64,000 nt of DNA. Source: Acanthosepion pharaonis (Eukaryota; Mollusca; Cephalopoda; Sepiida; Sepiidae). The translations under genes were made by a program, and so were the position numbers. The notes beneath the pieces were generated by a model. It was not told the origin of the DNA. It ran no database searches and was given only the letters and a program-made list of their open reading frames with translations. Of this stretch, positions 23,110 to 35,359 are shown one piece after another. Each line of letters opens with the position of its first letter. Position 1 is the first letter of the stretch. The stretch lies in the NCBI GenBank assembly GCA_903632075.3, contig CAHIKZ030000389.1:489001-553000 (forward strand), given 5' to 3'.

Positions 23110-23491
23110 ATATGGTTAAATTTGGTGTCTGATTTTCATAACTGAATCAGTAAAATACTGTCTCAGCTACAAAGCTTTAGTAGACTACCCATGACCCATT
23201 GGGTCACTGACAGTTCAGGTTATAAAACATTGAAGTTGATTTCAACATTAAAATATTGTCTATTTAAGTTGAAATAAAAAATACTTACTGTATAAACAAC
23301 TTGTATTTTTAAATCTTATTCACTTAAAATATTTTTAAATCACAATAACTTTTTAATATGGCAAAAAATATTTTAAAATCATATTCACTTGAAAATATTT
23401 TTTAAATATGGCAAAATATTTTTTAAATATTTAAAATATTGTTTGTTTAAAGAAAGCTGAAATAAAAATAAGCACGCATGCAATCACAGAA

Positions 23492-23800
23492 AGGTGGAAA
23501 GAGAGAGAGGTGGAGAGAGAGAGAGGTGGGAAGAGAGGTGAAATGAGAGAGAGAGGTGGAAAGAGAGAGGTGAAATGAGATAGGTGGAAAGAGAGAGAGA
23601 GGTGGGAAGAGAGAGAGGTGGAGAGAGAGAGAGGTGAAATGAGATAGGTGGAAAGAGAGAGAGAGGTGGGAAGAGAGAGAGGTGGAGAGAGAGAGAGGTG
23701 GGAAGAGAGAGGTGAAATGAGATAGGTGGAAAGAGAGAGAGAGGTGGAAAGAGAGATGTGAAATGAGAGAGAGAGAGGTGGGAAGAGAGATGTGGAATGA
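23492..23800. repeat. Purine-only minisatellite with higher-order structure
   Basis: Over some 300 bases the plus strand is nearly all A and G, apart from T in the repeated ggtg and gatagg words. Basic units of about 18-24 bases (ggtggaaagagagagag and variants) are arranged into a larger unit of about 63 bases that occurs twice in a row (about 23573-23636 and 23637-23700). The long Ser/Leu/Pro/His reading frame on the minus strand is just translation of the repeat. Confidence 0.9.
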
Positions 23801-24111
23801 AGCTTAAATCATTATACATGCCATTTCCTTCTCTCATCCCCTTCCTAGATGATAATAAATTTACATCCTTCTTTCCCCCGCTCTCTATGACTTCATGTGG
23901 GCAAACACACAAGCAAGCAAGCAAGGTTCACAAAGCTTTAGTATGATAAAGAAAGATTTTCAGTCCATGTTGCTTACTTGATGGTTGTAGGATTTAACAA
24001 TGACCCATGATTATGAATAAAAAAAAAGCAACAAAATAAGATGAAATGAAAAATAATTAAAAATTAATAATACAGCTCCTGTAAGAAATTTGGATTGCTT
24101 AAGACAACAAC

Positions 24112-24156
<45 letters not shown>
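24112..24156. repeat. (TG)n(TA)n microsatellite
   Basis: About 12 bases of TG pass into 32 bases of TA. Confidence 0.95.
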
Positions 24157-24159
<3 letters not shown>

Positions 24160-25067
24160 CACGTAAAAGACTGTATTATTAGCTGCCTAGTGCATTAATT
24201 AATAGAAATAAATTCAACCACAATTTTGATTTTAAAAATGCTACACTCATAAAAAAAGAAAATAACTCACTCAGAATGAAAATCCTCAAGAGCGCTGCCA
24301 TTGAATATCATCCAAATATTAATGTACACCCAGGCCTTTTCCCAATATCACCCTTCCTAACAGAATTACTACTCTCCCAAGCAAACATACACAACTGTAT
24401 CAAGAAATCAAAAGGAAATGGTTGAATCTGTCAACACCACAATAAAAACAATATTTCCACACGTGATAGTACGTGACATAATTTTCAGTTGACAATATGA
24501 ATACTATAGCATTTTCTAAATTCTTCCAGTTGCTAAGGACATTTTGTTTTGTTGTTAATAGTTACTTTGTTTTTAATAAATTCATTTTGTTTTTGCCTTG
24601 AAAAAGCCTACATTGGACGAAATTTCTGAGAAATTTTTCATATATATATGAATGACAAATGGAAAACCGTTTTATTGGAACTTGATTAGATTATGTTTTG
24701 CCTTTCTAGGTTTCATCAGATCAAAAAATGAAAGAAAGATGTGTGTGTATATTTGTGTATTGCATAAATAATAAATCATCAGTACTTTTCTGCTAAGCTG
24801 GTGTTTCTCAGGATCAAAGAAAAGAATGAAAATAAATGACTTTTAAAAAGATCCTTAGTATTTATTCTGTATCGTTTCTTTATAATTTAATTTTTAGCCA
24901 TATTTCTTCAAAACTTTGTTGAGATTCCATATCCTATTTTAAACACAAATTGTTGACACGGAAAACACATGGACAGACCTAAAAATCTTTTACTTTCTAT
25001 CCATACTGAAAAATTGGATAAGGATTTGCTTTAAACTCACTTCTTTCTCTCTTCTCTGTTTTTTTTT

Positions 25068-25070
<3 letters not shown>
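24157..25070. repeat. Stretch between two TA arrays with hammerhead-like motifs
   Basis: No protein is seen. Near 24713-24719 the minus strand has CUGAUGA followed by ACCU-AGAA-AGG and AAAAC. On the plus strand near 24598-24630 ccttgaaaaagcc pairs weakly with ggacgaaa. Both look like decayed hammerhead cores of Penelope-type termini. Confidence 0.35.

Positions 25071-25111
<41 letters not shown>
25071..25111. repeat. (TA)n microsatellite
   Basis: About 40 bases of TA after a pyrimidine-rich tract. Confidence 0.95.
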
Positions 25112-25114
<3 letters not shown>

Positions 25115-26085
25115 GTAGTGAGAATCTTTTAGTATCTTCTGCTGGTTTTTGAAGGATTATTTCTATCTTTGACAGAATTTAGTTTAAAATTTTTCCTGCT
25201 CTTATAGGAGTACCCCCCACATTATGTAGTTTCCTGTATTTCCTTAATATTCTTAGATGACCAAGGTTTTGCCACTTCAACAAAATTATAAAATGTGTGA
25301 TATGAAATATTGGAAAAAAGTGTTTAAGATGGAGTTTGTGAAAATGATTTCAATATTTTAAATTGTTTTATTCTCTTGTCAACATTTCACTCTGTATGAG
25401 CATCATCAGAACAACTGAAAAAATCCAAGGGAAAATCATTATTTGCTATTTAAAAATTCTGCAGTTAAATTGAAACATATTTAATTTAGTTAATAAATAA
25501 GTTAACTGATACAATAACTTATACAAATTGAAAAAATTTACATAAAATTTTTGGTGGAATGTTTGTTATTAGAAATGAAAGTTCACTTAGAATTATTTTA
25601 TTTCTTGATTGTAAAAGATTTTAAAAATAAGTTGAATCCTTTTTTTCTTATTTTTCCTCTTTTTGTCATTTCACTATCAATGGGAACCTTCTTAATATCA
25701 AATATAAAGTACTATGGTATAAATTTATGGAAAGAAAAGGGAGACACAAGATGGTAAATAATGATTTATCACACTAAAGAAGGCGCATAACTCCAAATAG
25801 CTTCTCAAGAAACCAGATGGAATGAACTTTTGGAGTAATATACTTGCAGGGAAGAATTTCATTGGTTGGTGGCAGAATGGTTGGAACAATTAAAAAAAAA
25901 AACTATCAAAATGGAAGAACACTAAAACAAATATGTCTGAAGAATTTGTAGCACGTGGCCACCAAGATAAGTGCTTATACTTGATCAACACAAGTAGGAT
26001 TACCTGGTAGAGTTTGATGTTAAAAAAATTGAAGCTTTTAAGGAAACCAAGAAAACATCACTGATGATTCAACTCACAATATTTG
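25112..26085. other. AT-rich, one hammerhead-like core, no gene
   Basis: At 25385-25409 the minus strand reads CUGAUGA-UGCUC-...-GAGU-GAAA, the core order of a hammerhead. Otherwise nothing recognisable. Confidence 0.4.
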
Positions 26086-26390
26086 ACGACATCCAGCAGC
26101 AAGATCAGGAGATTGGAAGTTTTGAATAGCATGGAACTACCTCTTAATTACTTTTGATCTCAGGTCCACCCTGAACCAGTGTGGTAGCACCTGTTAGGGT
26201 CCCAGCTAGGGGCAAATAGTACATATGTATAGTAAAATTACCAAGAATACATTTTTAAAGCAGAATTATCAACAATAGATTTTATCTGCAGTTGAACCCC
26301 TAAAATTGTGTTCAAAATATTTAGATTTTGGCATGAAATAACCTATAGTGATTGATATGCCACCAAATAAAATCAACCAGCCAGCATGAC
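26086..26390. repeat. Dispersed repeat R1, copy 2
   Basis: The core at 26130-26220 matches 17575-17665. It is followed by two decayed taccagaaata-like units and a gattgatatgcca...caaa end that also closes copy 1 (about 17915-17950). Confidence 0.65.
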
Positions 26391-26589
26391 ATGAATCCAT
26401 ATAATATCCCACAAATTTCTTAAAGAACACAAACTATATTCCAAAATATAATTTCAACAAAACCATAACATATCACTGCCTCTATTAATTATGTCCTCAG
26501 AAACATGTATATGCACAAAAGCTGAGTATCATCTACCATGTATTCAATTGTGAAAGCAGAATAACATATATTCTTATTGCTTCAAAGCT

Positions 26590-26670
26590 CCCAAGAAAAT
26601 TAAATTTTGGTATTGAATGACCCATGAGGAGTTAATATGCCATCAAACAAATCAATCAAAACATTTGAAG
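26590..26670. repeat. Dispersed repeat R1, end fragment (copy 3)
   Basis: ttggtattgaatgacccatg and gttaatatgccatcaaacaa match the ends of copies 1 and 2. Confidence 0.55.
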
Positions 26671-26689
26671 AACATAAGTTATGAATCTT

Positions 26690-27540
26690 TTTTTTTAATC
26701 ATTTCACCCCAACCAAGCAAGGCAATAATGCCACTAAGACACAAGGGGTTACTAAGAGGGAAAGAGAATGAGAAGACTTTAATTAGGAGAAAAGACAATA
26801 AAAGAACATGATTCAAGAAGACAGAAGATGTTGCATTTAAATTTTTGAAGATCATAGTTTGAAGGAAAGCAACCGACCAGGAGAGTTCTATAGGGGAGAA
26901 AAGAAACGATTAGAATAGAACTTATGCACTTACATTTAACTTGTTCAACAATAAAATAATGAGATCTAGTAGTATGCTTAAATTCATGTGGTTGAGGTAC
27001 CAAGGAGGAAAACCTTGAAAAGACAGAAAGAAGCCACATTGTAACAATAGGAAAGTGCCTGAAGTCAAGATGCCAAGTCAGTATCATTAACATTACAGAC
27101 TCTTTTTTGGATTTTGTCGACAATCACAAGATATATAGTAGGAACACCAGACCAGATATGGTAGCAATATTCAATGCACTGATGAATGGTAGATGTGCAA
27201 GATGGATTCTGGTAAGAAAAATTGTCTAGCATGACACAGTGAACCAACTTTCCTAGCAGCAAAACTAGCAATTGATTCAATATAATCATTTCACTTCATG
27301 TTAGTGGAAAATGTGAGAACAGGAAGGCACAATGTGTTACTCTCTTAGAGGTTAACATCAGCCATGCTGAGGGCAAAAATCGTTCTCTATGATGATTAAA
27401 AGATACCGGTTTTGTTTTGGAGGCATCAAAGTTTACAAGCTGTTTCTTGCCTCAGTTAACAACTGATTGAAGGCCATTTTTGATAGCAGCTGCCAATTTT
27501 ACTCTATCAGACCATTCAGACTGTGTTCATTAAAAGAATT
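26690..27540 (-). mobile_element. CR1/Jockey-type LINE, RT C-terminal part, minus strand
   Basis: Minus-strand frames carry the HIWSGVPTIYLVIVDKIQKR block (27289-27065 frame), the LVPQPHEFKHTTRSHYF block (about 26950-27000), and the LLVGCFPSNYDLQKFKCNI block (about 26830-26880), in the order expected for the end of this RT. The 3' terminus near 26700 has caccccaa...caaggcaataatgccact. The upstream half of RT and the endonuclease are absent, consistent with 5' truncation. Frames are shifted and broken. Confidence 0.8.
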
Positions 27541-27689
27541 ATTCACAATTCTGAATATAAAAATCTTAACAGTTTATCTCATAGATTTTCAAGTGAAGCA
27601 AATTCAGTCCTCATTGAATTCTAAAATATTGTAGCCATGTACCAATTTAAACTATGCTTATTAATTATTTGGTGCATTTTTATGGTGCA

Positions 27690-27830
27690 ATAGTTGAACA
27701 AGTAATTGCTACTCAATGAGTTTGATCCTTACTGGGTTCCACACATGGGAGCTTGAGTACATAAAGTGCTTTGATATAGTGTAAGGTTTAGAAAGGTAAC
27801 TGAGTAACTCATTACTTCTGAGTTCAGTTA
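27690..27830 (+). mobile_element. tRNA-derived SINE
   Basis: B-box gagtttgatccttactgggt at 27718-27737 with a tRNA-like head upstream. Nearly the same box occurs at 63.97 kb. Confidence 0.6.
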
Positions 27831-28557
27831 TCACTAACATTTTACTCCTTTGTATCAGGTAAAATTTAATACTTTGTAGCCTACTTTATGGCATAAGAGG
27901 TGTAGAAAATTTCTTGACCCAACTTATTTTCCAAAATTTGATCAAATTGCAAAATATCAGTTTTTTTTCTTTGGTATGGTTTCTCAGCACTCTCTCATAT
28001 ATTGCACATTGGTACCAGTGTTCAAGTGCTGCTAAAAGGTCAAGATTTCAGATGTAGATTTTTATACAGAAATGGACTCTCTCCATTTGGAAGATTGGTG
28101 CCACATAATCTTCCAACCCTTTTTCTCTTCTGCCTAACAAAGACTGGCTTATTAAATATTTCTAAACACACATATATTTAGTCTTTTTTCTTTTCTTTAG
28201 AAACTATTTAAATTGAAATAAAAGTTGGTCGATTTTATCTAGCGCTGATTTGAAATTAATCAATTAACTGTTTTAATGGAATTAAAGTAGAAATATTTAA
28301 AGTTTGGTTCCTAACAATCGTCCCTCATTATCAAACTGTCTGGAAATTTTAGTGTGCACTTTGGTAATGATTAATAAGCCCATTTACAACTCTTGCTAAA
28401 TACAAGAGGCATAGAATTATGTATTGCAGGATGGTATTCACCATCTGTATGATTATATGCACATGAAAGTATAGGCCTTTATTAACCCCCAAAGAGGATA
28501 TAGTGTTGATACAGACCTTATTTAGGAATTTGTACACATTGAGTTGTATTTGCGATC
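27831..28557. other. No gene seen
   Basis: AT-rich sequence without repeats or coding signal that I can name. Confidence 0.5.
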
Positions 28558-28565
28558 ATTTAGTG

Positions 28566-28865
28566 CAGGGGTGGCCAACCTTTTGATTCCATGTGCCAAT
28601 ATTTTGTACGATTAATTTAAATGCGCCACACAAACATTCACTTCCTTTCAATACGTGTTGTAATATGGACATATTTTAAAGTCAGCATTTTTAACAAAAA
28701 GAAATGGGACAAACACAAATCAAACTTTTAGCACTTTCGCAAAGGATGTGCAATAAATATAAAATCACTGAAATGAATGAGTAGAAGAGGCTTAGTCTCT
28801 TTTCATCAAAAGGATGCAATGCGCCACTTGTAAGCATCCAATGCGCCACAGGTTGGCCATCCTTG
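28566..28865. mobile_element. hAT MITE, 300 bp
   Basis: The ends caggggtggccaacc and, in reverse complement, caaggatggccaacc form 15-bp terminal repeats with two mismatches. A perfect 8-bp target duplication atttagtg flanks it (28558-28565, 28866-28873). The sub-terminal words tgcgccac/gtgcca repeat near both ends. No coding sequence. Confidence 0.92.
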
Positions 28866-28874
28866 ATTTAGTGT

Positions 28875-29235
28875 AATCCATCTACATTATCAGTAGATTG
28901 TATGTTAAGTAAATTCAAGCTCATATTTAGGATATTACAATCTTTTTTTTTTGTCACTGTGTGTGTATGTACACACACACATGCCACCAGAATAAACTAA
29001 TTAGGTGAAAGGAAATTCCCACAAAAATAAACCCTACCAATTCAGAACCTGCATTAACAAAACTCAAAAGTGTTTCAATGACAGAACTTATTCAATAACC
29101 AAACGCAATCAGAATTAAGATCCCCACTAACAGATATATTTGGTTCCTATAACATTAAATCAATTTTCAATAGTCAATTATAAAATATTTAGCTCATAAG
29201 CAGCTGCTGTCTAAAAGACAAGTTAGTATTTTGGC
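28875..29235. other. No gene seen
   Basis: AT-rich, with a short (TG/CA) patch near 28960-28983. Confidence 0.5.
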
Positions 29236-29239
29236 TGGT

Positions 29240-29400
29240 ATTGGTAGAAGTAGCCTAGTTCACTTTGTTGATATTAACATAATTGGTTGGAGTTTAAATC
29301 CGCCCACAAGAATTTTAGGTTTAAGTATGTTTTTAGCATTACCATGTCCTTGTTAGTTTGTAGGCTTGAGCACATTTGTCCAAACAACACAACCACAAAA
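29240..29400 (+). mobile_element. Probable tRNA-related SINE
   Basis: B-box-like ggagtttaaatccgccca near 29289-29306, with a loosely A-box-like region about 45 bases upstream. Confidence 0.45.
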
Positions 29401-29639
29401 AATCTTGGTTAAATCAACAAGCAAAAATTACACTGGCCTACAAAAATTTTTTTGTTGAAATGGTTCAAGGAATATCACGGCTAATTATAAACAATTTCAT
29501 TGCACTGAATTCGAATATCATAGTCAAATGCAAATCAAATAAAGTTCAAATCTGAGGTAAGATGAAAAGTGAGGTAAGAAGAAAAATGCATCAAAACACA
29601 AATATGTTAGATTAAATATGAAGTTACAAAATTAAAAAG

Positions 29640-30690
29640 AACTACAACTTTGACTTGCTTGATTTTTGCAAATGATCCACAGTTTTGTCTCTCTTCAGGT
29701 TCCAACAGTAATCTACCATCATTCTTTTATACCATCTTCTTTGATGCCTGTCCCCCATGACTTTTATATCCTGATGAAAGGATATTTCTATTTGTTCATC
29801 ACTTATATTGTCACAGTTTTCTGGAAACCTGTTCAAATGACTATGCAGAAAATATAACTTGATACTCATGTTAGCATCAAGCCCCAGATAGTTTGCTAAC
29901 ATCCAATCAATTAGTTCCCTATAGTCGTCTGTTTTGCAATTACCAAGAAAGTTTTTACTACGGCAACAAATGAAATTAAAGCATTTGATTCAGTAACATT
30001 CTTAAGAGTTGATGAAGTTGTCATCCTTGATGGAATTTCAAATGTCAAGTCTATTAAAAATACCTTGTTCAGTTTTTAGATCAGGAAATGCACTGCAAAA
30101 GTACTGAAAACATTGACTTTCCTTGTCAAACACTTTCAAAAAACTGTTTTATGAGTTATAATTTGATATGAAAAGGAGGAAGATGATTTTTATCTCTGGG
30201 GACTAACAGATCAGTTATCATATTTTTCTTTCTAACTTTCTACTTTGACCAGCCATTCTTTTCTATTCCAGTGTTAATCTCTGACTCTACTGTCCCATAA
30301 AAGAAACATAGGAAGTTTATGTAGCCTCATTGCTGCCTAAGTAAAAAGTTAATCATTTTCAGGTCAACACAAATCATCCAGTTATAAAGAAAATAATTTA
30401 TTCTTTCCATTACCTTCTTGATTGGTTCATGCTTTTCTTTCAGTGTTGTAGAATGCCCAATTGGTATTGATGTTTATACATTGGTGTTGTGCACAAATTT
30501 TCAACTATGTTTTGAGCTATTAATGAATAATATCCATGGATTTGCATCATAGTCCTGAATATCAAAACACAGTAAAACTCTTTCAACATCATTACAATAT
30601 ACAAGTTCATTGAAGTATGAGACAAATTCAGCATCTCTTTTGTGACAAAATGTAACTTTTCTTCCTTCTGTAAGGAGATTTTGCTTTGGT
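29640..30690 (-). pseudogene. Remnant of an unnamed, widely dispersed ORF family
   Basis: Minus-strand frames, broken by stops and shifts, give blocks I recognise from a protein family annotated as uncharacterised in many invertebrates and probably mobile. Near 30600-30440 are a WILFINS-like block and SIPIGHSTTLKEKHEPIKKV. Near 30010-29930 is a KNFLGNCKTDDY block. The last open frame (29902-29642) holds NMSIKLYFLHSHLNRFPENC, a SDEQ...FHQDIKVM block and MMVDYCWNLKRD. The family's internal Cys/His part cannot be followed. I do not know its function. The copy cannot be expressed as one protein. Confidence 0.6.
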
Positions 30691-30806
30691 ATTATGATCT
30701 AGAAATAAAATAAAGTCTAATAATAACATTGTATTCTGCTTGAAGTCATTGCTTTGGTATTACGGTCTAGAAATAAAATAAAGTCTAATAATAATATTGT
30801 ATTCGG
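30681..30806. repeat. Tandem duplication of about 68 bp
   Basis: ttgctttggtattatgatct... and ttgctttggtattacggtct... are consecutive copies with three or four differences, at 30681-30740 and 30749-30806. Confidence 0.85.
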
Positions 30807-31985
30807 ATAGAAAGTAAAAGAAGACTTTATTTTTACCCTCAATTCATACTTAACATTACACATATCAACTAAATTCAATGAACCTATATAAAACAGTAAA
30901 CCTATTTTATATAGATCATGTTTATAATTATATGTTATGCATAAAATATACAGGCATGTACATACGACTGCTAAGACTGTATAGTTTGATTATGAATAGT
31001 CTTTAATAGTTTGAATACCAAAATGCACTGAGCTGTCTATAGACATTGTCAGTTACTAAAGTAGTCAGATTTTGGTAGAATAGATTCTGTTTTTTACAGA
31101 GCCATCATTTATCATTGTGATATCAGATTATTTTCTATTAATAAAGATTGATTTGAATTGATTATGATTTTAGATTTTCATTTTATAATCTGATAACTGT
31201 GAATTCACTTGATAAAAAAATGAGGTAAAATGAACATTTTTGCAAAAATGAGACATTTTGGTATAGAGATAACAGTAACTACTATAAGAAAATGGACGTC
31301 ATTTTTTAATTTTGCACCTTCAAAATTGCCAAGAAAAAGTGTTTCCATCCTTGCACCAAAATATGTTGACCAGTGCTATTAGAAGAAAAAAACCTGTAAT
31401 TTGCACAGGAATACTAAAGTATTTTAGGCTTTAGTGACCCAGACAAAAACGCAGCAAAGTTTAAAAACAGTGATATAATTAGTTCAGTGTATATTTAAAT
31501 AGGTATGCAACATTACTTAAGAACAGTTTGAAAGATCAGAAGACCTTGTAGAAAGGAAGAGAATACTAGTCAAAAACATTTAATGAAACAATGAGAACAT
31601 TTAACAATTCCATATAAAACTTAGTCAGTAGATTCTTAATGTAAATACGTAATATAAATTGGAATCTCTACAGAGTGCAGTAGGTATTTGATAGCTGTAG
31701 TCACCAACTCGGATATAGCCAGCTTATTAAAAGTGTCCACATTTCCTAACAGTCTGCAAAATCTTCAAGTAGAATCACCATCAACTGCCTTGTGGCCTTT
31801 TTTTTCTTATTCTTGTCTATGAAAATGTTTTTAGCTTTGGGAAGAATAACAATTCATTCAGAGCCAAATCTAAAGGGTCAGGGATATCAAGTCTGAGTGA
31901 TGCAATGTTTAACCAAAAAAGAAACAACAGTGTGACACTTAGTTGATCAATTCACTTGTTCATTATAAATAAAGGGTCACAGAGT
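30807..31985. other. AT-rich, no gene seen
   Basis: No coding pattern or structured repeat. Confidence 0.5.
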
Positions 31986-32340
31986 GCATAAGCTAGCATT
32001 TCACTGTTTTGTGATGTCAACAAACACTCATTGCCACTTTTGTAATGTCAGCGAATACTTGTTGTCACTTTTGTAATGCTCGTTGTAGTAGAGACTTTAT
32101 GATCGCAGATTAAACTATAGTAACACTGTTGAACAATACTGGTGTCAGACAGCTTTGAATAACACATGCACTAATAGTACTTGGTCAATAATACTCACTT
32201 GAAAGTAACCACCAAATAGTGATCCACATAGTGATCAGTATAGAGAACTAGTATAGTGAATAGTATAGAGATAGAGGATAGTGTAGAAATAGTGATCCTT
32301 ATAGTAATAGAGGATAGAATAGAAATAGTGATCAATTAGA
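31986..32340. repeat. Short direct repeats (cacttttgtaatg; atagtgatc)
   Basis: cacttttgtaatg recurs at about 32036 and 32067 within a longer related unit. From 32212 to 32335, atagtgatc and tatag(t/a)ga words are tandemly scattered, forming a degenerate microsatellite. Confidence 0.6.
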
Positions 32341-32409
32341 TGCCACATTAATTCCCATATATACATTTTCTTTATGATCATGTGGTCTACTTATTAGAAA
32401 TGGAATCAC

Positions 32410-32525
32410 CTATTTTTGCTCACTGGTGATCTGTGTTTAAATTCCAGTATCAGCAGCGACACTTTATTCCTATATAACACACTGCCAACTGAATAACCCC
32501 TCAGGAGAGCGTTTGTTCATACATG
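32410..32525 (+). mobile_element. Probable tRNA-related SINE
   Basis: ctcactggtgatctgtgtttaaattcc carries a B-box-like end at 32431-32443. A body about 70 bases long follows. Confidence 0.4.
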
Positions 32526-32529
32526 CTGA

Positions 32530-33325
32530 GTAAAGTTTTCTTGGATTGATTGCCAAGTTACTTCATAGCCATGCAATTGTTCCCCAAGGTATTCAAAATG
32601 GCTGGATACATTGCAGATAGGCCTTGGACACACTTCACAAAAATATAGACTTTAACAAGTTATCTGAGTACTCCTGGATCCATTAATGATTCTATTGAGA
32701 TGAAGTGTCTTGTTTAGTTGGTGAGATAGCTACATATATTCCACCTCATTCCAACAATGATTGATGTTTCAGTTCACATATATTGATTTGACTTTGACCT
32801 ATCCACATACTGATCTTTCTTTTCGTCATTGTAACCTATACAAGTCAAACTCTTTTGACACTATTCAGAGGCACACTGTCAAGATCATTTCTTGTAAGAG
32901 TAACCTATACAGCCTAAAACTTAAACTTTAATAGAAGCTGTAACTTAATTTATACAATCTAGAATTTAAATGACAGCTTCCTTGCCTTTTCTACATTAAT
33001 CAAATGCATTAAATTCAATCGGCTTTTGAAGTTTTTAATCTTAGTTTGTATGAAAATCAAAACTTGATTATTTACAGGTGAAAATGATGCTAATAAGTGA
33101 TCAGTTCAACTGGAGGAAAATTACCACTAGTCAATTTCTGTCATGTGATTCCAAAGATTTCTTTTTCTCTGTTCCACTTGATAGAATCAGAACACTGTTA
33201 TCTGTTGTACTGAATTGACCTTTTTACAATTTGTGTAAAATGGTTGAGTTTAATTTCACTTTACACAGAGGCGATATGAATTTGGTCAGGGGAGATAATA
33301 TATAAGACAATTTTGAAAACACTTT
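32530..33325. other. No gene seen
   Basis: AT-rich sequence with nothing recognisable. Confidence 0.5.
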
Positions 33326-33333
33326 ATTTTGAC

Positions 33334-33368
33334 ATATTTTGCTGATCAAAGAGCATCATCAGCAAAAT
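33334..33368 (-). repeat. 10-bp perfect inverted repeat with hammerhead-like core
   Basis: attttgctga and tcagcaaaat face each other around 13 bases. On the minus strand CUGAUGA-UGCUC is followed by ...AAAAUAUGUC, very like the motif at 25.4 kb. Confidence 0.6.
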
Positions 33369-33479
33369 GGATTTTTGGATGCTTTATGATCTGTGAAACA
33401 TGACAAAATATGAGTTTTACAAATTGTATTATATCTTCATCATTTCAATGGATTCTCATACTAAGTTAAATATCACACA

Positions 33480-34005
33480 TACAGATGCAGACACTCGTCC
33501 ATGCTTAGAATATTGCTGCCACATATGGTCTGGTTCTACTCCTATATATTTATAGATCTTTGACAAAATCCAAAGTCTTGACCTAGTTATCTCAGCTTCA
33601 GTTACTCTCACATTGCCATAATATAGCTTCCCTGTGACATTTCTATAAATACTTTTATGGTAAGTTTTCTAATTAAATTTTCTCTATGGTACCTAGACTA
33701 TATGAATTTAACTGCAGTACTATTGGCAGTTAGGTCTCATCATTTTACAGTTGAAATGACTAGAAGTAACCATAAGTCTATGCCAACAGTTTCTTTTCTT
33801 GCACTTCTCGCTTGACTTCTTGCTTTCCAGTTAACTTTGATCTTCAAAAATTTAAATGAAATATCAGTCATTATCTTCTGTCTTCTTAATTCTTGTTCTT
33901 TTATTGTTCCCTTTCCTTAATGTTTTTCTTTTTCTCATATTCTCTTACACTTTTTAACCCCTTGCATCTTAGTGACTTTATTGCCTTTCTTGGGATGAAA
34001 TGATA
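33480..34005 (+). mobile_element. CR1/Jockey-type LINE, RT C-terminal tail
   Basis: Plus-strand pieces in the order of the other copies: cacatatggtctggttctac (HIWSG region, about 33519), attgccataatatagcttcc, gatctcatcatttacagttg and ccagttaactttgatcttc. The 3' end cttgcatcttagtgacttta...cttgggatgaaatga lies at 33961-34003. It then passes into a short simple repeat. All frames are broken. Confidence 0.75.
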
Positions 34006-35232
34006 TATATGTGTGTGTATTTAGGTAGCAATCCTTCATTTATGAAACTGTGTTCGGAAAATAAAACATCTCTATGATAGTAAAAACATAATACACACAA
34101 TGCACACACTCAATGAAACTGAAAAAATAAAATCATCCTTGATAATGGCTAAAAGTATAGCTGAAAGCGCTAGGAATTATAGAACATTTGGACAGTTTCT
34201 ACCTCCTCTGTGTCCAAAAAAGAAAACCCTTGTTCAAACACAAAAAAATTAAATAAAAAGCTTAATTGTAGTACCTTGGCTGTTGTTTTTAATGAAACAC
34301 ACATACACACACACATATATATATTAAATACACACAATATATATATATATATATATCAATCAATAAATATTTGCTCTCAGATCCTTTTTCTCTGCCTATT
34401 TATATAGTTGGAAGTGGTCAGACAATCTGAAAAACTTTATCTTTTAATATCTATCACTCACAATTGAAAGGCTATTTGGTGGCTAAAATGATTTTTACCT
34501 TTGGCTTATTTGAATCTAATTACATATAGAATTATATAAAAATATCTAATTGCAGATAAACTGCTGCTATTGACTTCGACATATGAAATTGTCTGTACTT
34601 GAAGTAATTTTGAAAAAAAATTATTAAAAATATTTTTAAATTAGCACAATAGTTCACATAAAAGTAGTCAAAATTGTTTATAGGAAATTTTATAGCGTAA
34701 TGTAAAGTTTCTGTGGTAAAATACTGGTTGGTAACAATATTGCAACCTTGTTAAAAATTTATTGTTAGGACTTTGGTTTAAGAGTTTTTCCTGCTCATTA
34801 GAATCAATAAGGAATCTATAAGCAGTTATATTTTATGGGAGTGGGATGAAAACTTTAGATTGTAGTACTTCTATGGAGGAATACTGGATATGCTCTGCAA
34901 ATTGTAGATAGATATATTATTTGCGTTTACACATATAAATTATCTTGTACATTTGTGTCTTGTATGTGTATATATGCAGGAGAAGCCATTTATTATAATT
35001 GCAAGTTATGAAATGTTATTAAAATCAATCAGTCCTTAATACTTTCAGTTTTAATAAGTAAAGTTCAGTTCAAAAAATTTCAGATTAATTTTTTATATGT
35101 AATTGTTTAAAACATTTATAAAAATTAATGTAATTTCTTCCAATTTCTATAACCTTTGCTTAATATTATCAGTTGTTTATTGTTATTTAAAAGACTGTCC
35201 AAAAATGATTATAAGAAGCAGATTCATGTGTG

Positions 35233-35269
<37 letters not shown>

Positions 35270-35355
35270 TGGTATCTCAGGAATAACTCAAGGGAAAATC
35301 TATCTTTTAAGCCTATTAAGTAGAAGCTTTGCAAAAAAACTTTACCAACTCAAGT
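34006..35355. repeat. AT-rich with two (TA)n arrays, no gene
   Basis: TA arrays lie at about 34313-34357 (split) and 35235-35268. Reading frames over them (IYIYIY) are artefacts. Confidence 0.85.
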
Positions 35356-35359
35356 AGAC

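Noticed and set aside
23484..23924. 146-codon open frame rich in Ser, Leu, Pro and His on the minus strand
   Set aside because: It is a translation of the purine minisatellite; periodicity follows the DNA repeat, and no start context or domain supports a gene.
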